From positions 1 through 11,153 of the forward strand of contig JAKBKR010000034.1 of NCBI GenBank assembly GCA_021832495.1: a stretch of 11,153 bases of DNA, read 5' to 3'. Of this stretch, positions 1 through 6,514 are shown one piece after another (the first letter of the stretch is position 1; every line of letters begins with the position of its first letter). Below the pieces are notes generated by a model. The model saw only the letters and a program-made list of their open reading frames with translations, was not told the DNA's origin and ran no database searches. Position numbers and translations under genes: made by a program. This DNA comes from a bacterium (GTDB lineage: Archaea > Thermoplasmatota > Thermoplasmata > Lutacidiplasmatales > UBA184).

Positions 1-477
1 GGCCATGGCGGAGATGAAGCTCATGGCGGAAGTGATCTTACGGTCGATTTGCCGCCCGCGCGATTTCGCCCGGGAGGCCGGGGCGGAGCGAAGACCCACG
101 TATCCACCCACGGGTATGATCACGGCCGCAATGGCCGCGAAAACGAGGACTATAGATCCGATGCCCAGCACGAAAAGCCCGAGGACGGCCAGCACCGCGG
201 CGATGGCGATCCCGACCCCGACCAAGACCCACGTCATGAACATGACATAGGCCATGTACTCCTTGCCCCCGATCCGCATGTGGGCCTTGAGCAGGTCCTC
301 CTCGAGCGTGGGATCGACTGCACCCTCGGCCTCGTACTTCGAACGGAAATGTCGCCAAGCAGTGGACTGGAGCGGTGTGAGACCCGAATACGTGGGGCGG
401 GAGCCCTTGCCGATCCGGACCACGCGGGCCCGGCCCGGCAGCGGCCCTTCTTCGGAGATCATCCCTTGCGCGCACAT
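1..477 (-). CDS. FlaJ/TadC-like (GspF family) membrane platform protein, 3' part beyond window
   Basis: This reading frame starts at an ATG at 477-475 and stays open for 159 codons to the left edge, so only the N-terminal part is visible. The first ~70 residues are soluble and charged (GSRPTYSGLTPLQ, then WRHFRSKYEAEG). Two adjacent hydrophobic segments follow at about residues 75-99 and 100-128, then a basic cytoplasmic stretch (RAKSRGRQIDRKITSAMSFI) ending in SAMA. The pattern of paired membrane helices, an R/K-rich loop and an 'I..AMSF.SAMA' helix is what I know from archaeal FlaJ-like proteins, the membrane platform of archaella and type IV pili on which the FlaI-type ATPase acts. It begins 7 bases after the ATPase stop, so the two are almost certainly co-transcribed. 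An internal ATG at residue 6 (462-460) is an alternative start; neither has a clear Shine-Dalgarno. FlaJ, PilC-like or TadC-like cannot be told apart from this fragment. Confidence 0.85.
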   Translation of the reverse strand, partial: MCAQGMISEEGPLPGRARVVRIGKGSRPTYSGLTPLQSTAWRHFRSKYEAEGAVDPTLEEDLLKAHMRIGGKEYMAYVMFMTWVLVGVGIAIAAVLAVLGLFVLGIGSIVLVFAAIAAVIIPVGGYVGLRSAPASRAKSRGRQIDRKITSAMSFISAMA

Positions 478-484
478 GGAAGAA

Positions 485-2143
485 CTATCCCGTCACCTCG
501 GGTTCCGGCGCTTTGTAGCCGATCCGCTCCATGACGGCGGCCGGGTCACGGTAATAGCCGGTGATTAGCTTCCAGATGTCGCGATGGTCCGTGATATTGT
601 GTTGGGCCATGTACTTGACCACGGCGACCCGGCGGTCGAACTCTGCGTCGATCCCTTCGTGGGTCAAGTTCTTGAACTCCATGATCGTATCGAGCATGAA
701 CGAATGGCCCTTGTAGGCGAACTTGTCGCCCGCCGGTTCCCACTCGTAGACCGTGTTGGTGATGAGCTCATTGGTCTCGGGCTCGAAACCCACGATCTCG
801 AGGATTTGCTTGACCCGTCGGACCGATTGGTCTCCTGCCCGCACCTGGGCTTGGATGATCACGATCCGTAGCGCGGAGAGGAGGATGCGCGGGGTGTTGA
901 TGGGAGGGTTCTCAAGCCGGTTCACCATGCTCTTCACGCTGTCCGCATGCATGGTGGAATACGTCGTGTGGCCCGTGGCCATGGCTTGGAACATCGTGTA
1001 GGTCTCCTTCCCTCGCACCTCCCCCACGATGATGTAGTTCGGGCGTTGCCGCAGTGCCGCCCGGACGAGATCGAACATATCCACCTCGCCTGCCGCCTTG
1101 CCATCCGGGCCCCTGTCCCCGGTTCCGGACCGGGTCGCTCCCGGGATCCAGTTCTCGTGCGGGAGATTGACCTCCCGGGTATCCTCAAGGGAAACGATCT
1201 TCGCCGTGGGGGGGATGAAGAGGGCGATGGCATTCAGCGTGGAGGTCTTCCCGGCCGCGGGTCCGCCGCAGATGATCAGCGATTCGCCGTTCTCGGCCGC
1301 GAGCCAGAGGTAGGCGACCATCTCGGGACTGGCTGTGCCCGCCTTGATGAGCTCGACGGGTGTCCATGGCTTCTCCTTGAACCTCCGAATGGTGAAGGTG
1401 CCTCCCCGGGTCGTCACTTCGCGGGAGTACGTCGCCTGGATACGGTGCCCTTCGGGTGTCGTTCCGTCGAGGATCGGGGACGAGACGGACACCTGCTTCG
1501 AGCAACGCTGTCCGAGCATGACGATGAAACCGTTCAGGACATCCTCGTCCTCGATGATGATGTTAGTTCGTAGCGACTCATACTTTTGGTGGAAGATGTA
1601 TATCGGCACCCCGACGCCATCGCAGGAGATGTCCTCGACCCCCAGGTCGTTGACCAGTACGTCGACAGGCCCGTAGCCTACAAAGTCCCGAAGGATGTAA
1701 TAGCTCAAGCGCTCGAGGGATAGGGAAGAGAGGTTGATCGCCCGGCTCTTCACGTAGGACTCCACGCTGCCCCGGAGGTAGGCGCGCTTATCGGCCATCT
1801 TGCTGATCCCCCCCTCGGCCCCGAGGATCCGATTCAAAGACTCCTTGATCTCGGCCAGGAGGTCGCGTTCCCTCCGGTTGAGTTGCGGTTCGATGATCTC
1901 GTAGAGGAATTCCTTTTTGCGATCATCGAACGTCACCCGGGCATAGGAGAACGGGGGCTGGACCTGTATGAAGTCGACCTCTTTGATCATCGGGTCGGTG
2001 ATGGCGGGGATAATAGTCACCAAGGTCTGAGAGGCATCCGGGGAAACGGTCTCGTTCGCAACGGGAGTCGGGGTGACCGTCACGGGTCGCGCCCGCTTCA
2101 CTGGCACGGCGATCCTGTGATGGCTTCCTGCTTCTGCTGACAT
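485..2143 (-). CDS. FlaI-like type II/IV secretion (archaeal type IV pilus/archaellum) ATPase
   Basis: A 552-residue hexameric-type secretion ATPase of the GspE/FlaI/VirB11 superfamily, expected to work at the inner face of the membrane and drive filament assembly or secretion. All key motifs are visible: Walker A GGPAAGKTS at 293-301, Asp box SLEDTREVNLPHENW at 318-332, Walker B YIIVGEVRGKE at 370-380 (E375), and His box GHTTYSTMHADS at 391-402. The stretch EVDMFDLVRAALRQRPNY just before Walker B is typical of archaeal FlaI-like members. The N-terminal domain (about 60-260) contains VGYGPVDVLVNDLGVEDISC. Residues 1-45 look disordered (V/T/P/A rich) and are not part of the conserved fold. The ATG at 2143 is preceded by AGGAG three bases upstream (2147-2151). 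It lies 22 bases after the pilin-like gene and 7 bases before the FlaJ-like gene. Family is certain; whether it serves an archaellum, an adhesive pilus or another pseudopilin system is open. No archaellum accessory gene is in view. Confidence 0.95.
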   Translation of the reverse strand: MSAEAGSHHRIAVPVKRARPVTVTPTPVANETVSPDASQTLVTIIPAITDPMIKEVDFIQVQPPFSYARVTFDDRKKEFLYEIIEPQLNRRERDLLAEIKESLNRILGAEGGISKMADKRAYLRGSVESYVKSRAINLSSLSLERLSYYILRDFVGYGPVDVLVNDLGVEDISCDGVGVPIYIFHQKYESLRTNIIIEDEDVLNGFIVMLGQRCSKQVSVSSPILDGTTPEGHRIQATYSREVTTRGGTFTIRRFKEKPWTPVELIKAGTASPEMVAYLWLAAENGESLIICGGPAAGKTSTLNAIALFIPPTAKIVSLEDTREVNLPHENWIPGATRSGTGDRGPDGKAAGEVDMFDLVRAALRQRPNYIIVGEVRGKETYTMFQAMATGHTTYSTMHADSVKSMVNRLENPPINTPRILLSALRIVIIQAQVRAGDQSVRRVKQILEIVGFEPETNELITNTVYEWEPAGDKFAYKGHSFMLDTIMEFKNLTHEGIDAEFDRRVAVVKYMAQHNITDHRDIWKLITGYYRDPAAVMERIGYKAPEPEVTG

Positions 2144-2165
2144 CTTCTCCTATTTCCGCTCCCGT

Positions 2166-3101
2166 TCAGGTGGTCTGCCCCAGACTCACCGTAAAATCAG
2201 CCACCGAGAGTATAAAATGACTGACAGAGGCGAAACGGACGTGAACGAGCGTTAGGCTCCCGGACGGGCCCGGGATGCAATCGAGGGACGGGTTGGGGTA
2301 TACGTTGAGGTTGGCCGAGGTCGGATACCCCGTGCTGTTGAGGTAGTTGAACTGGTTGTTCCAATAAGTGGACCATGCACATCCATACTCCGTGGTGAAA
2401 TTATCGTAGACATACGTTCCGACGAACCCTGGGTACTGCTGGCTGGCTACGAAGGTCGTGTAGACCGCCGTGCTCGGCAGGTTCAGCACCGAGTTGTTGC
2501 CGTACAAGGCGAACAACGTGATGTAGAGGGTCGATACACCACCGCTAGAATTTGCTACCACGCTAGGTGCGAACACCATGTTCTGCTGGGATGCGCTCGA
2601 CTGCGCCTGGATGACGCCCCCGTCCTGAAGGTCGAATGTCATCGGCACGTAGTAGCGGTTCGGAAGCGAGATGGCTAGTTCCCCCACCGAGGTGATGTTC
2701 TGATAGTATGCCTGCCCGGTAGCGGAGTCCAACCGGAACGAGATGTTCGTGAACAGTTGCCTGTTCTCCGTGAACGAGACGATCCCTTGGGTCGGCTGGG
2801 CAAAGACAGGCACGCCCGCCGACTGTAATGTCACGGGGTTCGCCGCCTCGTAGCCCGACTGGGCTGTCAGATAAGAGGAGCTCATCTGGTTCTGGATACT
2901 CCCGAACTGGCTTTCGACCTGCGCCGCCAGGGCCTCTTCGTTATCCTGCATCCAAAGTGGCATGTAGTCCGAAAGAAAAATGCCGAAGATGGCCAAGAAC
3001 ACTAGGAGTGCAAGCAAGGTCCCGACAACCGCCGCCACTCCCCTGCGCTGAGCGTGGAGGCGCCTTCGGGCTAACCAACGACGGTGAGAACCGCGGCCCA
3101 T
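2166..3101 (-). CDS. secreted pilin-like surface protein with class III signal sequence
   Basis: I do not recognise a named family, but the architecture is clear. From the ATG at 3101 the product has 311 residues: a very basic N-terminus (SHRRWLARRRLHAQRR), then one hydrophobic helix of about 25 residues starting GVAAVVGTLLALLVFLA, then about 260 residues of Ser/Thr/Asn/Tyr-rich, probably beta-rich exported sequence. RRG followed by VA fits the archaeal prepilin peptidase site ([KR]-G, cut after G21), so this is probably a type IV pilin-like or pseudopilin subunit, though far longer than ordinary pilins (100-200 residues). The exported part has six N-X-S/T sequons (NIS, NIT, NSS, NNS, NFT, NST) and only two cysteines (241, 275), possibly a disulfide. 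I prefer the ATG at 3101 because GGAG lies five bases upstream; a GTG at 3131 would add ten residues but falls at the edge of the TATA-like box. It is followed directly by the FlaI-like ATPase, which supports the filament or secretion role. Confidence 0.8.
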   Translation of the reverse strand: MGRGSHRRWLARRRLHAQRRGVAAVVGTLLALLVFLAIFGIFLSDYMPLWMQDNEEALAAQVESQFGSIQNQMSSSYLTAQSGYEAANPVTLQSAGVPVFAQPTQGIVSFTENRQLFTNISFRLDSATGQAYYQNITSVGELAISLPNRYYVPMTFDLQDGGVIQAQSSASQQNMVFAPSVVANSSGGVSTLYITLFALYGNNSVLNLPSTAVYTTFVASQQYPGFVGTYVYDNFTTEYGCAWSTYWNNQFNYLNSTGYPTSANLNVYPNPSLDCIPGPSGSLTLVHVRFASVSHFILSVADFTVSLGQTT

Positions 3102-3106
3102 CCTAT

Positions 3107-3110
3107 CTCC
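3107..3110 (-). promoter_or_regulatory. Shine-Dalgarno of the pilin-like gene
   Basis: GGAG on the minus strand ends five bases before the ATG at 3101. It decides between this start and the upstream in-frame GTG at 3131, which has no such motif. Confidence 0.55.
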
Positions 3111-3132
3111 ATGGTGAGAAAGCCCCACCACA

Positions 3133-3140
3133 CTATTAAG
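3133..3140. promoter_or_regulatory. TATA-like box shared by divergent pilin-like gene and purB
   Basis: CTATTAAG (CTTAATAG on the minus strand) is the only AT-rich octamer in the 74-base divergent gap and can be read as an archaeal TATA box in both directions. With the usual 25-27 base spacing, minus-strand transcription would start near 3110, about nine bases before the pilin-like ATG, and plus-strand transcription near 3163, about 13 bases before the purB ATG. Both give short leaders typical of archaea. No clear purine-rich BRE was identified. Position and composition are seen; promoter activity is inferred. Confidence 0.45.
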
Positions 3141-3175
3141 CCTTCCCCGCCTGTCTGGAAGGTACGAGCGCTCCT

Positions 3176-4540
3176 ATGGAAAACGAGCCCCTTTGCCCCA
3201 TCGAGTATCGCTACGGACGCAGTGCGACCCGGGACCTCTTTTCCCGCGAGGCCTTCTTGGGTCGATGTCTCGCCGTTGAAGCCGCCCTGGCCCGGTCTTT
3301 GGCCGAAGAACACCTTATCCCCCCTGCGGGGGCTCGGGCGATCGCCCGCGCGGTTTCCGAAGGACGGGTGAAACTTGCCCGAGTCGCTGCCCTCGAGGAG
3401 GAAACGCGTCATGATGTCATGGCCATTGTGAAGGCTCTTTCGGAGGTTTCCGGCCCGGGGGCTCCTTACGTGCACATGGGTGCGACCTCGAACGACGTGC
3501 TGGATACCGCTCGGGGCCTTGAAATGCGGGAGGCGGCGGATGTGCTCTCCGCCTCGCTCGAATCCCTCATCCAAGCGCTGGAGCGCCAGGCCATCGAGCA
3601 CCGTGGCACGCTCATGGTCGGACGGACCCATGGCCAACAGGCCGTGCCGACAACGTTCGGCTACAAGCTCGTGAACTTTCTCCTCGAGTTCGACCGTCAC
3701 GCCGAACGTCTTCGCCAGTTGACCCCGCGCTTATCCGTCGGGAAGATGTCCGGAGCGGTGGGAACCGGGGCCGGTTTCGGACCCAAGGCGGCCCGGATCG
3801 AGTCCCGGACTCTCGGGTACCTTGGGCTCGGGGTCGAGGAGGCCCCGACCCAGATCACCGGCCGGGACCGGCTCGCGGAGTTCGTGGTATGGATGGCCCT
3901 GGTCGGGAGCACGCTCGACCGACTGGCGACCGAGGTACGGAACCTCCAGCGGAGTGAGATTGGGGAGTTGATGGAACCGTTCGATGAGGCGAAACAGGTC
4001 GGTTCCTCCACGATGGCCCAGAAACGAAACCCCATCAACTCTGAGAACGTCTCATCGCTCGCCCGGCTCCTCCGGGCCTTTCCCCAGACCGCCCTCGAGA
4101 ACATGGTCTCTTGGCATGAGCGCGACCTCGCCAATTCGGCGAACGAGCGGTTCCTCTTTTCCCATGGGGTGATCCTGCTCGACGAGATGCTTGGGCGGAT
4201 GACCCGTGTGGTCGCCGGCTGGCACGTGAACCGGGACCGGATGCGTGAGAACCTCGAGTCCAGCGGTGGATCCGTCATGTCCGAGCACGTCATGCTCGAG
4301 CTCACTCGGCGGGGAATTCCCCGGCAGGAAGCTCACGAGCTCCTGCGGACGCTCACCCGAGACCTCCGCCCGGAAGAAGGGGATACGCTGGCGGTTCGAG
4401 CGTCCCGAAGCCCCGAGGTCCTCCGATGGGTAAAGAGGTCCGAGGTTCCCGGCCTCTTCGATCCAAGGCAATATGCAAAGGCCGCCGAGCAAAAGGCGAC
4501 CCGGATCCTCAATTCCCGCCGAAGACGCCCTCTTCCCTGA
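3176..4540 (+). CDS. purB: adenylosuccinate lyase
   Basis: This 454-residue fumarate-lyase superfamily enzyme catalyses two steps of purine synthesis: SAICAR to AICAR plus fumarate, and adenylosuccinate to AMP plus fumarate. It is cytosolic and normally a homotetramer with composite active sites. Visible motifs: TRHDVMAIVKAL (H79) and GATSNDVLDTA at 103-113, GRTHGQQAVPTTFGYKL at 149-165 with the catalytic-acid candidate H152, and the superfamily signature GSSTMAQKRNP at 276-286 with the mobile-loop serines. The signature satisfies G-S-x2-M-x2-K-x-N, but has AQ where many PurB proteins have PH. The C-terminal region (370-454) matches the PurB-specific domain (LTRRGIPRQEAHELL) and ends in a basic tail, NSRRRRPLP. 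Length is normal for the family. The ATG at 3176 lacks a good Shine-Dalgarno (GGAAGG is 13 bases away), which fits a short-leader archaeal mRNA. The Pcc1-like gene follows after 14 bases. Argininosuccinate lyase or fumarase is unlikely given the GRTHGQQAVPTTFG motif. Confidence 0.96.
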   Translation: MENEPLCPIEYRYGRSATRDLFSREAFLGRCLAVEAALARSLAEEHLIPPAGARAIARAVSEGRVKLARVAALEEETRHDVMAIVKALSEVSGPGAPYVHMGATSNDVLDTARGLEMREAADVLSASLESLIQALERQAIEHRGTLMVGRTHGQQAVPTTFGYKLVNFLLEFDRHAERLRQLTPRLSVGKMSGAVGTGAGFGPKAARIESRTLGYLGLGVEEAPTQITGRDRLAEFVVWMALVGSTLDRLATEVRNLQRSEIGELMEPFDEAKQVGSSTMAQKRNPINSENVSSLARLLRAFPQTALENMVSWHERDLANSANERFLFSHGVILLDEMLGRMTRVVAGWHVNRDRMRENLESSGGSVMSEHVMLELTRRGIPRQEAHELLRTLTRDLRPEEGDTLAVRASRSPEVLRWVKRSEVPGLFDPRQYAKAAEQKATRILNSRRRRPLP

Positions 4541-4554
4541 ATCCGGTGCTGCCA

Positions 4555-4827
4555 ATGCCCGAGGGTCCGGGGTGGGATGCGGTCGTGACCGTCCCGGGGC
4601 TTTCCCGAGATAAAGCGGAGATGGCCTATCGGGCATTGCTACCCGAAATGGGGGATGTGGCCGGCAAGAGCGTGGTGTCGCTCGAAAGGGAAGGGGAGGA
4701 GCTCCGGCTCCATGTCCACGCGGATTCCATCCCGGCGCTCCGAGCCGCTCTCAATGCGTATCTACGGTGGCTCATCATGGTAGACCGGGTGGAGGAGATC
4801 GCCTCGCGCTCGGGCCATCCTGCGTGA
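4555..4827 (+). CDS. KEOPS complex subunit Pcc1-like protein
   Basis: A 90-residue protein resembling Pcc1, the small dimerising subunit of the KEOPS complex that, with Kae1, Bud32 and Cgi121, transfers threonylcarbamoyl to A37 of ANN-decoding tRNAs (t6A). The sequence gives an N-terminal strand (DAVVTVPGL), a helix (SRDKAEMAYRALLPEM), two strands (KSVVSLEREG, ELRLHVHA) and the characteristic C-terminal helix with ALRAALNAYLRWLIMVDRVE, the Pcc1 hallmark 'S.RAA.N.YLRW'. Size fits the family (80-95 residues). The frame is open further upstream to 4426, inside purB, but that extension is PurB-overlapping, proline- and basic-rich and not conserved in character, so I start at ATG 4555. An in-frame GTG at 4546 is possible. 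It lies 14 bases after purB on the same strand and is probably co-transcribed. No other KEOPS gene is in the window, which is usual in archaea. Recognition is from memory of the family, not a search. Confidence 0.75.
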   Translation: MPEGPGWDAVVTVPGLSRDKAEMAYRALLPEMGDVAGKSVVSLEREGEELRLHVHADSIPALRAALNAYLRWLIMVDRVEEIASRSGHPA

Positions 4828-4874
4828 CAAGAGACTGCGCAGGGGCGTTCGGGTCCCGGCGCCAACCTTGGTAA

Positions 4875-4882
4875 GGATATGT
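4875..4882 (+). promoter_or_regulatory. possible TATA-like element before the epimerase gene
   Basis: GATATGTA lies in the 80 bases between the Pcc1-like stop and the ATG at 4908. Its centre is about 29 bases upstream of that ATG, so transcription would start at or just before the start codon (leaderless). It is a poor TATA match and could be chance; the gene could also be read through from purB. Confidence 0.25.
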
Positions 4883-4907
4883 AGGGCCGGTGTCTCGCCG
4901 GCGGGGA

Positions 4908-5867
4908 ATGGTCGTTATCGGCATCACCGGGGCATCCGGATACATCGGGGGCCGCCTCGTCCAACGCTACCTGAAGGCATCGGCCTCCCTACGACTGGTC
5001 GATGACCATAGTGGGCCGGTCGACGTATCTTCGCCCGGTACCGAGGTGCTCGATGCCGATTTTGCCTCCCCGGAATCCCTCCGCCACTTGTCGGACAGTG
5101 ATGTCGTTCTGCACTTGGCCGCCCGCTCCGGGGTCGTAGTCTGCCAGAAGGACCCTGAGGGGACCCGAAAGGTGAACGTCGAGGGCACCCGTCGGTTGGC
5201 CGTCTCCTGCCGGGAACGAGGCATCCCCATCGCGTTCGCTTCCAGCTTCTCCGTGGTGGGGATCCCCTTCCGGCTCCCCATCACCGAGCAGACCCCGGCC
5301 CGGCCCACGCACGAATACTCGCACCAAAAGGCGGCGGGGGAGGAGGTCATCCGGGCATTACCAGGGGAAGGTCGTCCTCCGGGCGCTGTCCTCCGGATGA
5401 GCAACCTCTATGGCAGCTACCGCTCGCAAGGGAAGCTGGTCGCCAAAGGCAATGTACTCAATCTCTACGCAGCCCAGGCCCGGGCGGGAGGATCCCTCGA
5501 AGTGTACGCCCCAGGCACACAGCGACGGGATTACGTCCACCTCGAGGATGTCTGCTCTCACTGGGAGGCATCGGCCCGGTACCTCCTCTCCGCCCGATCC
5601 GACGGGGTACCGACCTTCTGTGTTGCGAGCGGTGAGAGCGCAACCGTGCTCGAACTGGCCCAACGCGTGGCGGATACCTGGCGAGCGTTGCACCCGGACC
5701 GTCCTCAGCTCCCGGTGGAGGTCGTGGAGAACCCGCGCCGGGACGTGGAGATACTGCATCCCGAGTTCGAGGTTGACCCTTCTTGGACCAGATCGCAACT
5801 CGGGGTCCGGTGTGAGATGAACCTCGACCGGGGCATCCGCAGGGTCCTTGAAGAGGTCTTGGCCTGA
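4908..5867 (+). CDS. NAD-dependent epimerase/dehydratase (extended SDR, nucleotide-sugar type)
   Basis: A 319-residue extended short-chain dehydrogenase/reductase, probably acting on an NDP-sugar in the cytosol. The Rossmann glycine motif is at the very N-terminus (MVVIGITGASGYIGGRL; GxxGxxG with GASGYIG). VVLHLAARSG follows at about 66-75, then the NAD/catalytic strand AFASSFSVVG at about 109-118, the catalytic pair YSHQK (YxxxK, about 137-141), LRMSNLYG at about 162-169 and the substrate-domain motif RDYVHLEDV at about 207-215. These match the GalE/dTDP-glucose dehydratase group, but the substrate cannot be read from sequence. An in-frame GTG at 4890 would add six residues (MSRRRG); AGGG lies close upstream of it. 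I prefer ATG 4908 because the first beta strand then starts at residue 2, as usual in the family. The gene converges with the methyltransferase ending at 5892. It could supply a sugar for envelope glycans together with the glycosyltransferase at the right edge; that is inference. Confidence 0.88.
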   Translation: MVVIGITGASGYIGGRLVQRYLKASASLRLVDDHSGPVDVSSPGTEVLDADFASPESLRHLSDSDVVLHLAARSGVVVCQKDPEGTRKVNVEGTRRLAVSCRERGIPIAFASSFSVVGIPFRLPITEQTPARPTHEYSHQKAAGEEVIRALPGEGRPPGAVLRMSNLYGSYRSQGKLVAKGNVLNLYAAQARAGGSLEVYAPGTQRRDYVHLEDVCSHWEASARYLLSARSDGVPTFCVASGESATVLELAQRVADTWRALHPDRPQLPVEVVENPRRDVEILHPEFEVDPSWTRSQLGVRCEMNLDRGIRRVLEEVLA

Positions 5868-5891
5868 AGACCAGACGTTCGAGAACCGAAT

Positions 5892-6503
5892 TCAGGCTCC
5901 ACGAACGGCGATGGCAAATAATGCCCTGCCTGTCCAGAGGCGCTCCACCTTGGGGTGATAGTCCGTCCATCCCGGGGGACTCAAGGCGGCTCGGAGGGAT
6001 CGGTCGAGCTCTTCAATATTACCACCGAGGGGGCCAGCCTGCGCCCGGGCGGCGACTCCTTGGACAGCGATGGCGATCCGGCCCCCGGGTCGGAGCACGC
6101 GGTGGACTTCCGACAGCACCTGGGGAAAGGGAGACCAGAGTTGCACGTTGTTGGCGGTATAGACGATATCAAAGGATGTGTCCGCGTACGGAAGATGGGC
6201 CGAGTCCCCCACGGAAAGCACCATTCGACCTTGACGAAGGCTCTTCTCGTTGCGACGTTCCGCCTGAGAGCGCATCGTTTCGGAGGGATCGACCCCGGAG
6301 AGCGAACCTCGGGGAAGCTTTGCCGCCATCATCTCGAGGGCGACCCCTGGACCGTAGCCGATCTCGAGAACACGCTCGTCCCCCCGCAAGGTGAGCTCCG
6401 CGACCAGTCGTTCGTTGATGGAGCGGTTCGCCCACGTGAGGATCCATCCCACCAACCGGCCCGGCGTACCATGCGGGTGCTCGAACTGGTCCAGCACGCC
6501 CAT
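5892..6503 (-). CDS. class I SAM-dependent methyltransferase (Methyltransf_11 type)
   Basis: A 203-residue Rossmann-fold methyltransferase. Motif I VLEIGYGPGVAL at 45-56 binds S-adenosylmethionine. The acidic residue after strand 2 is in GVDPSETM (D72), the adenine-contact region is VGDSAHLPY at 98-106, motif IV is FDIVYTANNVQLW at 111-123, and VHRVLRPGGRIAIAV at 133-147 is the post-motif strand typical of the UbiE/Methyltransf_11 group. The N-terminal stretch (VLDQFEHPHGTPGRLVGWILTWAN) resembles small-molecule methyltransferases of unknown substrate. No RNA-binding domain or catalytic cysteine is apparent, so a small molecule, quinone or lipid is as likely as any other target; I cannot name it. 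It starts 11 bases after the MJ0882-like gene and is the last gene of the minus-strand operon, ending 24 bases from the convergent epimerase. No obvious T-rich terminator lies in that gap. Confidence 0.88.
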   Translation of the reverse strand: MGVLDQFEHPHGTPGRLVGWILTWANRSINERLVAELTLRGDERVLEIGYGPGVALEMMAAKLPRGSLSGVDPSETMRSQAERRNEKSLRQGRMVLSVGDSAHLPYADTSFDIVYTANNVQLWSPFPQVLSEVHRVLRPGGRIAIAVQGVAARAQAGPLGGNIEELDRSLRAALSPPGWTDYHPKVERLWTGRALFAIAVRGA

Positions 6504-6514
6504 GGGGTCTCGAC

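Noticed and set aside
38..475. Minus-strand frame of 145 codons from a GTG at 475
   Set aside because: It is +1 to the FlaJ-like frame and encodes an Arg/Gly/His-rich sequence without any fold signature, while the neighbouring frame gives two membrane helices and a FlaJ-like motif.
947..1573. Plus-strand 208-codon open frame
   Set aside because: Antisense to the ATPase core motifs; a by-product of high G+C content with no recognisable domain.
3102..3131. GTG start at 3131 for the pilin-like gene
   Set aside because: It would put the start codon next to the TATA-like box and lacks a Shine-Dalgarno, whereas ATG 3101 has GGAG at good spacing.
3071..3700. Minus-strand 209-codon open frame across the divergent gap
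   Set aside because: Antisense to purB and spanning the promoter region; low-complexity composition and no motif.
3697..4305. Minus-strand 202-codon open frame
   Set aside because: Antisense to purB; Ser/Arg-rich composition typical of a shadow frame.
4426..4554. N-terminal extension of the Pcc1-like gene to an ATG inside purB
   Set aside because: It would overlap purB by over 100 bases, is basic and proline-rich, and would make the protein about 133 residues, too long for Pcc1.
5868..5891. Terminator between the convergent epimerase and methyltransferase genes
   Set aside because: Only 24 bases, with no T-run on either strand and no clear hairpin.
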